Of a stretch of DNA of 64,000 nucleotides, positions 13,317 through 25,329 are shown piece by piece. The notes below the pieces were generated by a model. The model saw only the letters and a program-made list of their open reading frames with translations. It was not told where the DNA came from and did no database searches. Source of the DNA: Nymphaea colorata (Eukaryota > Streptophyta > Magnoliopsida > Nymphaeales > Nymphaeaceae); the NCBI RefSeq assembly GCF_008831285.2, contig NC_045142.1, positions 8,842,713-8,906,712 of the forward strand, given 5' to 3'. The translations under genes and the position numbers were made by a program. How positions within the stretch are numbered: the stretch's first letter is position 1; each line of letters begins with the position of its first letter.

Positions 13317-15352
13317 CAGTCCATGCATGTGAACACTGACGAATAGTTCCCGGACTTTGTATATAACAAGAGGTGATGGTAATCATGAAATTCGGCCCTG
13401 TCAAAAAATATCAAAGTAGACCAACCAAATAAACCAAGAGAAAGGGTGACATTACCACATAATTGTATCAGGCAAAAAGTGCAAATATGGTTAAGCACCA
13501 ACCAAAATCATACCCTCCATATATGGGTAGCACCTTTGATAGACTTAAAGGAAAATCATAGCTGCAGTGAGCATCCACTGTTTCCAAGACCCTTAAAGCC
13601 ATCCACAACCAATAGCTAAATGGATGAGGCCCTGTAATGGCGGGTCCAATAACAGTAGCAAAACTAAGGAACACAATATCGAAGGGATGAACATATTCTG
13701 AAGTTAAGCCAAAAGGTGTTGCATACCTGCGCAGGATGAGACAGACACCCAAATTAATAAAAGGTTATATGTATGCCCATTATCGTACGCATGATTATTA
13801 GCGAAAGTGGGTACTTACTCATGATTGATACCATGCACATGTTGGTACAACCATTTGATATGAAAAACCCTGTGTCCCCAATAGAAGACAAAGTATTCCA
13901 GGATAAAGTAAAAGACAATTTGCGGTGCTCCTACTTTCCTGTAGAACCAAGTTATATGTTTTCATCTGGATTACTGCTTACCAGGAGGAGAAATTCTCAA
14001 CTCCCTATAAGATATCTAATTGTAAAAAGAAAGAATGAGCACATATATAAATTGGTTCAGAAGTTTTGACTGAGGGTACCAGGAAGGGAGTGGAAGAGCA
14101 GTGGCTTGCAGACCTATGTATTCAAAGACCGGATAAGAGACCAACATTATTGGAAGGTTCACACAGAAATGGTATACCACCATAAGAATTGTGATGTACT
14201 TCACTTGGGCAGCTGCACAATCAGCTTTCTCTGAAGAGTAAGATGAATTTTGACATCAAACAGTCAAATAATATTGAAACTTCACTAGAATAAACTAACC
14301 TGAAATTTTTAGTCCAAGTGAAAAAAAAGTGAATCTTGCTTTTGGCACTTATACTTTTCTTCATTATGCCAAGCATTAACTTGGCTTTTGGCAAGGAAGT
14401 CATTCCTTGTTTGTATTTTGTGTTAATTTTTCATCCTTCTATCATAATTGAAGGTTTAAGTTTCCTTTGCTGCTCTATATTACCAAATTTCCATATGCTA
14501 CCAATTATGTTTGATCATTAATGTAAGAGTTATTCTATAACTGCTTTTTTAGTATAGGATCATACTTAGAATTCTTATATAATGTCTCCTCAAATATATC
14601 TCCTAAATGTGCACCAACATTTGAGGTTTCTTCACATATTCAACCATGTAATAGTTGTAGAATATGTAAAATATATGAAAAACATGGAAATTTGATGTCT
14701 GGGTTGAATTTCATAAGCAAATAAATCTAAAACCATTAATTTAAAAAACTATAATAACATCTCATCCACAGATCTGATTTTCATATTTCTTCTAGTAATT
14801 TGGGCATCCTACATCCATCTCTACAGATTTTATAAACCCCTTAGGTTGATTATGTCATTAACTTATTTTGAAAAATTCAGCCATACCCAGTGGTTGGTAA
14901 TCTTTTGGCAACGGGATCAATAATATGTTGTCTCATATATCTATCTGGTTAAAGATTGGAGTATATCCGTGGAAAGAGCGGTATAAATCAGCCCCAATCT
15001 TTAGGATTAATACATGGGATAGTGTGTTACTGCTCTCATTATCAAACGACTCGTAAATGACAATAACCAAATATACATAATGCATCCATATTCCATGCAG
15101 TGTCTGAGTAATCATTTCGTGGGCTAAAACACTTATACAAGAAAAAGGAAGTTGCAAAAGAGCAGTGCAGAAAACATCCAAACATCCTAGATTGAACAAG
15201 AACACTAGAATTGAATGATAGATTATAGAAGAAAACCTGAATTTTGTACTTGAAGAACAGCCCAATCCTTTCTAGGAATATAAACAGAAGACCTGATAAG
15301 AAAAAGGCACTCATGAACAAGGAAAGTGCCGATGCAAGCAAGTTAGAAGTCA
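13317..15352 (-). pseudogene. SMO2: Sterol 4-alpha-methyl oxidase 2-like gene, terminal exons missing
   Basis: Five consecutive exons with canonical splice sites and matching phases read as a plant SMO2 protein: 15352-15237, 14228-14080, 13938-13819, 13726-13514 and 13397-13317. Recognisable pieces include FLERIGLFFKYKIQ, FYWGHRVFH, YATPFGLTSEYVHP, LRVLETVDAH and FHDYHHLLLYTKSGNYSS. SMO2 enzymes are ER membrane di-iron oxygenases that remove the second C4 methyl of plant sterols. Of the three histidine boxes, HX3H (HRVFH) and the last HX2HH (HDYHH) are intact. The middle box reads HGINH, so one ligand is Asn. I cannot find the first exon (start codon and N-terminus) before 17.7 kb, nor the last exon that should continue after MDW. 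There are no stops or frameshifts in what remains, so decay is recent or the missing exons lie elsewhere. A non-functional relic is the most likely reading. Confidence 0.85.
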
Positions 15353-17717
15353 CTGAAATTTGATATCAGATACTGCAATATTTGTAAGGATGGTTTTGAA
15401 CCGTTGCTACAAGTTTTTAGCAATGGTTTTTATGCTTTTAGCGACGGTCTTTGCCATTGCTAAAAACGAATTTTCTTACTGTGGCTCCATAAGTCTGAAT
15501 GGTATGAGTTCTTTTAACCACAAGGAAAGTTGTACAAAAATGGATAGTCCGCAAAGAGCTGGCCCATGATTTTTGCTTTTTAGCATTAAAATGTTGTGCA
15601 ATTTTTCGGAGGGGATGGTCATTACTCAACATGAATCATCATGGCATATAATTTAGATAGCACTTGATTTTGCCTGCATAAAGACAAATTTTACCTGACT
15701 ATTATCCAAATTAGTTTCACCAGAAGAAAGGAAGGTTTTAATACGTTTGAATTAACTAGAAGGTAATGGTCAATGTTCAAGGTTTCTTGTGTTACTTCTT
15801 ATGGGTGCATAGTAAGCAGATCTTTGCAAATCTGTCCCCATAGCATAGGATTTCAAAATTAGACCTCTTTCAATGGGAAGCTCTCATATTGGGAGCTTTA
15901 GGTAAGTGAACTGAGTGTGCCTCTTCAATGCTAGCTAGAAATTATGATAAGGTTGATAATTTTTTGCATTCATTGGGTATCATCTAATTAATTAGATTCA
16001 TACAAGTTGAATGAACAAACTCATAGCATATGAGGATGAGAACAAATGCAGTAGAGTCGTCTCCAAAAATATCAAGTCTACACTGTCATACGCTTTAGTG
16101 ATGTCAAGTTTCATCAAACATTTTTTCCCATTTGATTTTCCATTTTGTTAATCATCTCATACTAGAATAAGCTGGTCTCAAATCATCGTATTTGGGAGGA
16201 ATGCCCCTGTGCCTAACCCCTATTATTCTTGTGATAATATGCTTTATCCATCCAACCATAATTTTTCAAAAGGATTACTTTACTTTTTAAAAAATAAAAT
16301 AAAGTGGGATAAACTTAGCTACATTAATTTTTGTAAGCAGCATGCGTGATTTGAAGAAACCTACCACTGATAGAAAAAATCTTTCATATTCAAGAACTAT
16401 CAAAACACACTAGTAGCTTGTAAAAAAATTTATTTTGAGTAACTTTAATTTCTACACTTCCATATAGAGCACTTAAACATGAAATGCTTAATCTATGAAA
16501 TTGTATTAAAACTCACGTCATAATTTTCTTATTAGATAATTATCAAGGCACATTTGGTAATGGAAATAGTAACAAACATCAGTCATATAGCGCTGTGGTG
16601 TCTAACGTCAGTCATATATGTTGGAACTTGAGTAAACAGTGCTCAGAGGGGAAGAGAGGGAAAAGAGAGAGAGTTCCTTTCACACAAATAAAATTACCAA
16701 ACTTTCCAGTTTCCACGTGCATTAGATGTTTCAAGTATATATATTAATGTTTTTGTATTTTATACTTCCAAATCCATGATCTCCATCATATTTTAAACTT
16801 TCCTTCCTACAAACATATTGTCGAGTTTATAATTTGTTTTCCTTTTGTCTATTTTACAAGATAAAGTTACAACTAAAAGTACACTTAGTTTAGAATTAAG
16901 CTGGTCTTATCCAAGTCCAAATTATCTAACAACTGTGTGAATTGCTCCGTTTAATATTGAAAATCAGATCTGAAAGGAACTGGGTCTGGTTCTCGAAGTT
17001 CTTTGTGGGAGCCAATTTCTAGTTGCACTTTCTTCAAAAAAATAATAAATTTTCCATTAATGTCCTCATTTTATTGGATATATCTTGAATTGATCCTTTA
17101 CTTCTAAGGCTTTTCAAATTCATGCTTAAGTAAAAGATTAAAGTTATAAACAAAAAGGAATGGATGGCTTTCTATGAAGTTATACAGGTGTTTTTAATGA
17201 ATTAAACTAACTATAGAAATGTCATCTCTATATTGCAACCAACAAGAGATATCATGTTGTTCTAATGCATGTATAAGATTTTATAAAGAGTTTAAAATTC
17301 TCTGTCCAGCTGTTTACTTACAAATCTAAACTAGATATTTGAAGTTGATTTCTATGTCATTTTTTTTAGATTTTTAGGCAAATTTGTCATTAAATGGATC
17401 ATAAACCATTACTAAAGTGATAAACCATTACTACATTATAAATTATCCTAGTGAAATTTTTAAGGACAAACTTTTAAATTTTAATCATCGAAAACATGGT
17501 CATTAAATCGTTGGCCAAGCTCGTTAAGCTTTTATGCGTTGCACTTTAGCTTAATTCGAATGTCCAAAATTTGGGAAATGAAGCGTTGCTCGGATCCAGT
17601 ATCCGATGGGGCCCAAATCCATCCGCGCCTCTTTTCCCCAACGGATAACTCAACGTGTGCCAGTAGACAGCTGAGCTCTCGAGCGTGTTTTCTGCTTCAG
17701 CAAGCTCGGGAGCACCG
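15353..17717. other. Intergenic, AT-rich, no gene seen
   Basis: No frame or splice pattern supports a gene. A hairpin-forming inverted repeat lies near 15413-15467. The last 180 bases (from about 17540) become GC-richer and are probably the 5' leader and promoter of the gene starting at 17718. Confidence 0.6.
15413..15467. repeat. Perfect 14-bp inverted repeat in transposon-like sequence
   Basis: GTTTTTAGCAATGG (15413-15426) is exactly complementary to CCATTGCTAAAAAC (15454-15467), with a loop holding TTTTAGCGACGGTC. Recurrent TTAGCRAYGGT words are common in subterminal regions of plant DNA transposons, so this is probably a transposon remnant. No terminal repeats or target duplication were found. 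Confidence 0.55.
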
Positions 17718-20700
17718 ATGGCATCCTCCGTCCCTGGGGGCGTCTCTGCCCTTCCACTCCGTAATTTCTATGAATCTACCAGCCCCAAATTGCTCTGCGT
17801 CCTACCCACAGCTTCCAATCCACCGGTCAAGGGAGCCACTCTCTCTTTCCGGTCTCTTTCCTCCTCACTGCGGCATCCCTATATGGTGCGTGCCGCTTCC
17901 GGCCTCGTTGTAGATGAAGTCGCCGTAGAAAATCTTCCTGAAGCTGAAACAGGGCCTGAATCGGTAGAGGTAGGTTTTCTCTGTGTTCTTGCTCTTGCTC
18001 TTCTTCTTTTTCATTCTTTCTTTGGAGAAATTCCTCCCGCGGCTCCGGCTAATCTTTGGTTGGTTGAGTTTTCCCGGCAGGTTGGGTCTGACATTGCTGG
18101 TGTCTTGCCACTACCTTTAAGCGAGGATGCTGAGAGGGTATTTATCTTAATTCTCTTTATTTACTTTTCTTCTCCCGTTTCTTTTTGGAATGGAATTGGT
18201 TGTTAAGTTTTTATTGTACTTTCTTCTGCATTATCTTGTAATTAGGATTCGGGTTCGTTCGAGATACATTCCATAAAGCGGAACAATTTTCCAGGCTCCC
18301 TTTGCTTTTTCACGATAGCTATGGACTGTCCTTTCATGGATACATGATGTTAATGTGGTCTTGTCAAATGGTGCGGCCGTTATTGATTGAAGTGGTTGAA
18401 GTCTTTTAGCTTTGCGCCGGTGTTTTTACAAATAGAATCATCCGTCCCATCCACATCTCCATTCCTATTTACCATATAAAGGAAGTGCAGATTCGTGCTA
18501 AACTTTCACCCAAATCCATGTAGTTGCCATCACATGCTTTCCCTCGTTGTGCATTGATAACCTCTGAAATGTTGGTTACCTGTTACTTTTTGGACCATTT
18601 AAAATGGTGGTAAATTGAGAGGATTACCGAAGTAGTTTTGTGTGGATCATCACTATTGCACAGGATGTTTGTGATGGTTTGAGGCTTTGACCGGGCTGGG
18701 TAAGCTGCTGAGGCTTATAATACAGTTTTGTTAGTTCATTCACAAAATTCTGTTGTTGATTTGGGTCTTATCAAGTGGAATTTCCCTAATCATTTCATCG
18801 TCCACTTTCCATGTCTCAATATCGTAGGTAGGTCCTTTATTTCTTAGTCTTTGTTGCATGAATGGTGTCCTTGCTTCTTTGGGGGCATGATTTCCTGTTG
18901 TTGTTATCTGCCTAGTGCCTATGCTTCACCTTTTGGATAGCCAAGTTGTTCTTTTAGATTAAAATGAGGGACTTTCCATGTTTTTGTTGATGATGTTTTG
19001 GGTTTCTTGTATCCCGATGAAGAAAAAGGAGAAAGCACCTCTAAAGGAGTTTGTGTATTTTTAAAAAGACGTAATTAACAGCTTGTCTTACCTAATATTT
19101 CCATACTTGTCTTTATCTAAAAACCCGATTCCCTATTGCCTTGATTTTGACTTTTTAAGAAGAGGTAGGCTTGCTCTCAAATTTGCTTCTCGTTGCAAGT
19201 TTGCTACTTATTGGTTGTTAAGAGGATGGCTAGATTTATACTGGGTGCCTGGTCGTGCAACTTGAAGATATATATGTGAATGTTTTAATCTTGCAAAACG
19301 TATGTTGCATTTTGTGCCACCTAGTTATTAAGCTTCAACAATTTGCAGCAATCAAGCATAGTCGTGGGAAAGGTTCCTATAGGAGCTTTTGGTAGATGCC
19401 TTCAGTAAGCAAGTCATGAACAAAGAAAACAATTAATAATAGCAACATGCGCATAAATTGAATATTTATATGACAAGTAATTTGTTCCTCTTCTGCCATA
19501 TATGTTTAACAAGATGGGATCTGATCAGATGGACCTAGCATGGATCAATTCAATGTGCAGATCTCATTACTGTCACGTAACAATTGGGAAGGTAAAAATG
19601 GAAATCTTACACCCTATACCATCTCGTTGTGTGGAGCCGCTCCATTGCATACTGTTTCTATCCTTCCAATCAACAGAGATGAGCGGGACACACCATTACC
19701 TTGAGACATGAATAATCATTTGCAGCAGAGTTACTCTTAATCCCCTATTCACAGGCTAGTCCTTGTGACAGATGATCAAGACCATGCTGGGCATTTTTAT
19801 CTCCTAACCTGTGATATCTCCCCGCTAGGTTTGAGAAGCCTTCTTGGGGTGCATGTGGGCAGTCTCCAGGCAGTTAAGGGCTCATTCTTATTCAGTCCAA
19901 AGGGGACCAAGTAGTGGGGCTCGTTTTTTTTTTTTTTTTTTTTTTTTAACCCTTCTTTTGATGCTTTTGCTGTTAGGAGATGATGAGCAGAAGCTTTTAG
20001 CTAGAAAAGATGCAAGGAAACCAATCAGAGGTGCAATTGTTTTTTCTGATGCTTCAGCTGTCAGGGGATTATTAGCATAAAATCTGAGGTTAAAATCCCA
20101 TTAGATTGGAGGCTGAAAGTATTCAAGGCAGCCTAACTTTCATTTCCACCAGGTCTTCAGCAGTCAGCACATCTTATCAAGAAAACTGAAAAGATACCAA
20201 ATTACCAATCTTATGACACAAGTTATGTATTTTGTTGATTTTTGGAGGGGCTTCTGAAAAATTGCAATTTGGATTGTCATAACTCTTTCTCCATATTGAA
20301 TATGCCTATCAGTGGCTTGTTCAGTTGTTCTAGTTCCAAAGTGTCATCTTTCTACTGTTATTCAGGAAAAGGTTCAGCAACTGCTATGGTATCATGATTC
20401 TGTTGAATTTTTTTTTTTCTTTTGTCATCCATCTATATGTATAATTTGTGGTGCTTGTGTATGGTTCCATTGGTTACTGTCTTAAAGAAACACATGATAT
20501 TTCGTCTTCATTTGTGATGAATATTCATCTGATAACTGCAAATTGTTTGCAATGCATACTTGCTGCTGGATAGACATTTAGGTGCACAAACAGCCCACCC
20601 CTTCCTCCAAGCTTCCCAAAGGAAAAGCCCACCATCTGCAAGAACTTCCAAGACATGTTGGAGCAATCTCCTTCCAAGAACAGTACTCCTCTGGAGCTTC

Positions 20701-21053
20701 CTGACGAACTATCATCGAGTATAGAATCAAGAAGAATTCTACTCTGTGCGGCCTCCCTTGGATTTGCTCTGCTTCTTATGGGCCTGGATGAGAACAGTAA
20801 GGCCCTAGCTCTGGGTCCAGAAGGTCCATTGGTGGAAGAATTTTGGGACAACGTGAGAAGGTATGGGTTGTATGCACTGACAGTCAGCACTGGGGCTATC
20901 TACACCATACTTGAACCCATAGTAGAGCTATTGAAGAACCCACTCTCTGCACTTCTTCTCATTCTCATTATAGGGGGTTCTGGTTATCTTATCTATCAGG
21001 TGCTTAGTGCCATGTTTGGTATATCTGATTTTTCTTACGACTATGCCAACTGA
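17718..21053 (+). CDS. Chloroplast-targeted three-span membrane protein
   Basis: Three exons join in phase to 239 codons: 17718-17969, 18081-18137 and about 20643-21053. The start is the ATG in ACCGATGGCATCC. The first 70 residues are Ser- and Ala-rich, basic and poor in acidic residues, as in a chloroplast transit peptide (MASSVPGGVSALPL and onward). After an acidic linker, exon 3 encodes hydrophobic segments at RRILLCAASLGFALLLMGL, YGLYALTVSTGAIYTIL and NPLSALLLILIIGGSGYLIY. Between them lies DENSKALALGPEGP and EEFWDNVRRYG, a block I associate with a conserved plant chloroplast membrane protein of unknown function. The exon 3 acceptor is uncertain: AG at 20641-20642 is my choice, and an upstream AG before 20575 also keeps frame. 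No symbol is given because I cannot name the family surely. Confidence 0.75.
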
Positions 21054-21329
21054 TCATATCTAATGTAAATTCAGCTAGCTATTTTCATATTGGATTTTTT
21101 CCTTTATTTAAGGAAAAAAATTTACATGAGTGTTATATCTCTGTTTCCTAAAATGGAAGTGATGTTCTTCTGCTGTGATTAGAACGACATGGGTAAGTAG
21201 TTTCTAGGTACCAAGAAAATCTACAGTGAAAAATTTCAGACTGAGACATGGGAGAACTGAGTTCAAATCCACTTCACCAACCCTGAGATCTACAGTGGAA
21301 CATTTCAGTTGAACTTGAACTGTGGTCAG

Positions 21330-21641
21330 ATGGTGCCAAAGCAGAAGATAAGAATCAAGCTTAGATCCTATTGAGTACCCTTGATCAAGGGCTCCTGCAA
21401 ACACATAATGGATGCTGCTAGAACTACCAATGCAAAGACCACGGACACTGTTCCTCTGCCTACCAAGAAGCAGATAAACTGTGTGCTTAAATCCCCACAT
21501 GTAAACATGGATGCATGCTTTCATTTTGTGATTTGGATGCACCAATGTCTCATTGATGTTCTTTATCCAACTGCCCAGGCCATTGATTCTTTGATGCAGC
21601 TGGACCTTCCTGCTGAGGTGGATGTAGACTTTAAGATTTAA
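21330..21641 (+). pseudogene. Decayed copy of nuclear plastid ribosomal protein uS10 gene
   Basis: The frame from 21330 to the TAA at 21639-21641 aligns along its whole length with plastid-type ribosomal protein uS10. Recognisable segments are PKQKIRIKLRSY, MDAARTTNAKT, VPLPTKK, CVLKSPHV, YPTAQAIDSLMQLDLPAE and the C-terminal VDVDFKI. A TGA at 21372-21374 replaces the Trp expected after LRSY. Several conserved residues are changed, for example in the stretch read as NMDACFHFVIWMHQCLID. No intron interrupts it, and no transit peptide or credible start is joined to it. A retrocopy or truncated duplicate is likely. It lies about 280 bp past the preceding gene's stop, on the same strand, so it may be transcribed as part of that gene's 3' region. 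Confidence 0.88.
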
Positions 21642-21971
21642 TGAACTTCAATGTTTCCTGATAGAACACTCCTTTCTAGTTTTTTTCAAGTTTGTGGATT
21701 AGAATTTTGGCAATGTGAAATTGGTGATGCCCATGTTTCTGTGCTACGTTAGTCCTGTTATACTTAATGTTTGATACATGATTCTGATCCAACCTTAGGT
21801 GTAAGATAGTCAATAACATTGTATTCTTGTTGGATCTACTAAAAGAAGTGGTATAGCTACTTTTTGTGCAAACAGTCTATTGGATGTTGCCCATGCCCTG
21901 AAATATGGTTATTCTTTGTTTCCGCAGTAGTTTATCAGTAGTTTTACATAAAGATGCCACATGCATGTTTA
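21642..21971. other. Spacer with no recognisable feature
   Basis: About 330 bp of AT-rich sequence between the uS10 relic and the copia insertion site. I see no frame or repeat in it. Confidence 0.6.
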
Positions 21972-21976
21972 ATGTA

Positions 21977-22140
21977 TGATAAATTTAAGAGAGCTAAACT
22001 TTGATTAACCTCGAAAGAATCCCTAACTCCTCTTTATATAGACTAGAGGAGAGGAATAAGTTACAAGAAAGTCATTAAAAAAAACATTATTACACAAGTG
22101 CCCTCTCAAGCCTAATACTGAGTATAAACACGTCTTAACA
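21977..22140 (-). repeat. 3' LTR of the minus-strand copia element
   Basis: 164 bp starting TGATAAATTT and ending CTTAACA as read on the plus strand, so on the element strand it starts TGTTAAG and ends ATCA. It is nearly identical to 27066-27229. Confidence 0.96.
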
Positions 22141-22156
22141 CTCCCCCTCAAGTTGG
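22141..22156 (-). other. Polypurine tract of the copia element
   Basis: On the minus strand the bases next to the 3' LTR read CCAACTTGAGGGGGAG, the usual purine-rich plus-strand primer. Confidence 0.85.
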
Positions 22157-22657
22157 AGCGTATATGTCAAACAAGCTCAACTTGGAACAACAACTTTGGA
22201 ATGGTCCTCTTGCAAGAGCTTTAGTAAAAATATCAGCAGTTTGCCCTGTAGTTGAAATATGGGAGGTACTTACAAACCCCTTTTGAATCATGTCTTTGGT
22301 ATAGTGACAATCTACTTCAACATGCTTGGTTCTCTCATGGAAAGCAGGATTATTAGCAATAAACAGAGCAGTTTTGTTATCACCTAACAATTGCATAGGA
22401 AGAGGCACTTCTACAGTAAGATCCAACATCAGAGATCTAACCCACATAAGTTCAGCAGTAGCCTCAGCCATAGCTCTATACTCAGATTCTGCACTTGATC
22501 TGGCAACCACTGTCTGCTTCTTACTCTTCCATGTGACCAAGTTGGATCCAATAAACACACAAAACCCAGTAGTGGATTTTCTGTCAAGGTGACATCCCGT
22601 ATAATCAGCATCAACATACACAGATATAGTGAGAGATGTACCATTTTGAAAGAAGAG
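22148..22657 (-). pseudogene. Copia RNase H domain
   Basis: The frame shows the copia RNase H signature: YVDADYTGC, KSTTGFCVFIG, ARSSAESEYRAMAEA and RTKHVEVDCHY. It ends TADIFTKAL and then the stop. It is in the same frame as the reverse transcriptase, but a TGA just after NSPGM (22658-22660) separates the two, so this domain would not be translated from the full-length message without readthrough. Confidence 0.92.
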
Positions 22658-23950
22658 TCACATTCCTGGTGAATTTTTTAGATACCTGAGAATCATCATA
22701 GCAGCATTCCAATGGACTTTCTTGGGCTTATCCATAAATTGACTCACTCTGCTGACAGCATAGGCAATATCAGGTCGAGTAACAATGATATATAGGAGCT
22801 TCCCAACAATCCCTCTATATTGTCTAGCATCAACATCTTCAGTATCATCATCATACAAGCGAGTATTGATGTCCATGGGTGTAGAGGCAGGTCGACATCC
22901 TAGCATACCTGTCTCTTGCAAAACATCAGTAACGTATTTCCTTTGGCACATGATAAGACCCTTCTGATTTCTGGCAAACTCAATACCTAGGAAATAGCGT
23001 AGCTCACCAAGATCCTTGGTGACAAAGTGTCGTCCAAGGACGCCCTTGATGTTGGAAATCCTCTGAATATCATTCCCTGTAACAATGATATCATCAACAT
23101 AGACAAGAACTATCACTGTACCTGTAGAAGTTTTCTTGACAAAAAGGGAATGATCTGCCGAAGAACGTCTGAAGCCCTCATTCTCAATATTCTCTGATAA
23201 TTTTTGGAACCAAGCTCGAGGACTTTGTTTCAGACCATAAATTGCCTTTCTCAATCTGCACACTTTCTGACACTCCCCCTCAGCAACAAACCCTGGTGGT
23301 TGCTGCATATACACTTCTTCATGTAGGTCACCATACAGAAAGGCATTTTTGACATCAAGCTGTGATAGAGACCAATTCTTGCTGACGGCAACAGCGAGAA
23401 GAACCCGTAAAGAAGCATGTCGTGCCACAGGAGAGAAGGTATCATAATAATCAACCCCATAAGTCTGAGTATAGCCTTTAGCAACCAGGCGAGCCTTATA
23501 TCTCTCAATGCTGCCATCTGCTCTGTATTTAATAGTAAATACCCATCGACAACCAACAATAGCTGCATCAGATGAAGGAGTAACTAGTGTCCTGGTGCCT
23601 CTAGACTGAAGGGCATCCATCTCTTCTTGCATTGCTGCGGCCCATTTGGGATCAGAAAGAGCGTCCATGGGAGTCTGTGGAAGAGCTACAGCCGACAGTC
23701 CCTTGACAAATTGTCGGTAAGTAGGAGTGAGTCTATCCATGGATAAATGACCAGAGAGAGGATGCAAAGTGCAACTGCGTTTGCCTTTCCTTTGAGCAAT
23801 GGGCATATCAAGTTCATTAATATGAGGACCAGGAGCATGCTCTGGAGAGTCCCCTGTGTCATCATCACATAAAGAATTGTCAGCAGGATTTGTGTGTTCA
23901 GGAAGTACCTTGGGCATGCTGGGTGAAGGCACAGGAGCACAGGGGCAGGT
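22658..23950 (-). pseudogene. Copia reverse transcriptase
   Basis: Contains GCRWVFTIKYRADGSIERY, KARLVAKGYTQTYGVDY, LDVKNAFLYGDLHEEVYM, the catalytic VYVDDIIVTG and RYLKNSPG. The catalytic Asp pair is intact. It is out of frame with the integrase upstream because of an 8-bp imperfect duplication (CCTGTGCT followed by CCTGTGCC on the element strand) near 23930-23950. The frame ends at TGA 22658-22660. Confidence 0.93.
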
Positions 23951-25326
23951 TGAACAGGTTTAGTGCGACGTTGGTAGATAGCCCCAAAACGCGAAGCAAC
24001 GGGTTGTGGATAACTCATGAGAGGTAAAGGAAGGTGGACTTCATCACTAAATTCAGGCACCCTTAATTGAGTTCCATTTGGAGAGAAATAAGAGGTTGAC
24101 TCAAAAAATGTAACATCAGCACTCACATAATATCGACGAGTAGAAGGATCATAACAACGATATCTCTTTTGAGTGCGGGAATAACCAACAAAGATCGTTT
24201 TGATAGCCCGAGGGGATAACTTATCTCTCCCAGGACCAAGCAACTGAACAAAGGCAACACATCCAAAAATACGAGGTGCAACAGAAAACAATTCTCTGTT
24301 AGGAAAAAGAACAGAGAAAGGAATAAGATCTCCCAACACAGATGACGGCATGCGATTAATAAGATAGCATGCTGTAAGAACAGCATCTCCCCAATAAGAA
24401 TGGGGAACATGGCTGTGTATGATAATGGTTCTGGCGACGTCAAGAATATGGCGGTGTTTTCTTTCAGCAACCCCGTTTTGTTGAGAGGTATAGGCACAAG
24501 AAGTTTGGTGAATGATACCCTTATCCCTGAAAAATTGTTCTAAAGAGGAAGCACAGAACTCAAGAGCATTGTCAGAGCACACAATCTTGACACAAGTATC
24601 AAACTGAGTCAGAATTTCATTGATAAAATTTTTGATTACATGACCCGCTTCAGATTTGTGTTTCATAAGAAAAACCCAACTAACACGACTGTAATCATCA
24701 ACAGCAACAAGATAATACCGATGACCCTGAAGGTCAGGAGTACGACTCGGGCCCCAAACATCAAAATGAAGTAACTCAAACACAGAGTGGCTACTTCGAC
24801 TGGACCGCGGAGGAAAGGATGACCGATGGTGTTTGCCTAACTGACAAGACTCACATTGAAAAGACGACTTATGAGACAGCTGAGGGAGAACATGCAGCAG
24901 TTTCTGAAACGGGAGATGTCCAAAACGTAAATGCCAAGTATAAGCTGAGGATGAGGACGACCCCGACGAGGTAGATCCAGCAAAGGGAAAGGAATGCACT
25001 AGCCTATAGAGACCTCCCTGTTCACGGCCACTGCCAATCACCCTGCCCGTCAGTATATCCTGAAACACAAGAGAGGAAGAGTCAAATATAGCACGACAAT
25101 TTAATTCTCTGGTAATCTGACTGATAGAAAGTAGGCTATGGGGGAATTCTGGTGCATGAAGAACGTGCTGCAGCGGCAATGATGAAGTAAGTTGGACCTC
25201 TCCATGTCCAACAACTGGTGAATATTTTCCATCTGCTAGAATAACCGAACGACCTGGTGGAGTAGGGACGTAAGAGGTGAATTGCGCCTTATCCCCACAG
25301 AGATGTGTCGATGCACCAGAATCAAT
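23951..25326 (-). pseudogene. Copia protease and integrase
   Basis: In frame with gag but separated from it by one TGA (25327-25332 region). The protease motif DSGASTHLCG follows within a few codons. The zinc-binding region shows WHLRFGH and then CESCQLGKHH. The integrase core has HFDVWGP, SDNALEF and NGVAERKHR, so the D, D, E triad is present. A frameshift near 23940 prevents fusion to the reverse transcriptase. Confidence 0.92.
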
Positions 25327-25329
25327 AAG

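Noticed and set aside
17539-17913. A 124-codon frame overlapping the first exon of the chloroplast protein gene
   Set aside because: It is in another frame from the transit peptide and overlaps the leader and exon 1. The frame that splices into the membrane domain explains the region.
22326-22592. Plus-strand frames across the copia element
   Set aside because: Shadows of the minus-strand RNase H, reverse transcriptase and integrase coding sequence.
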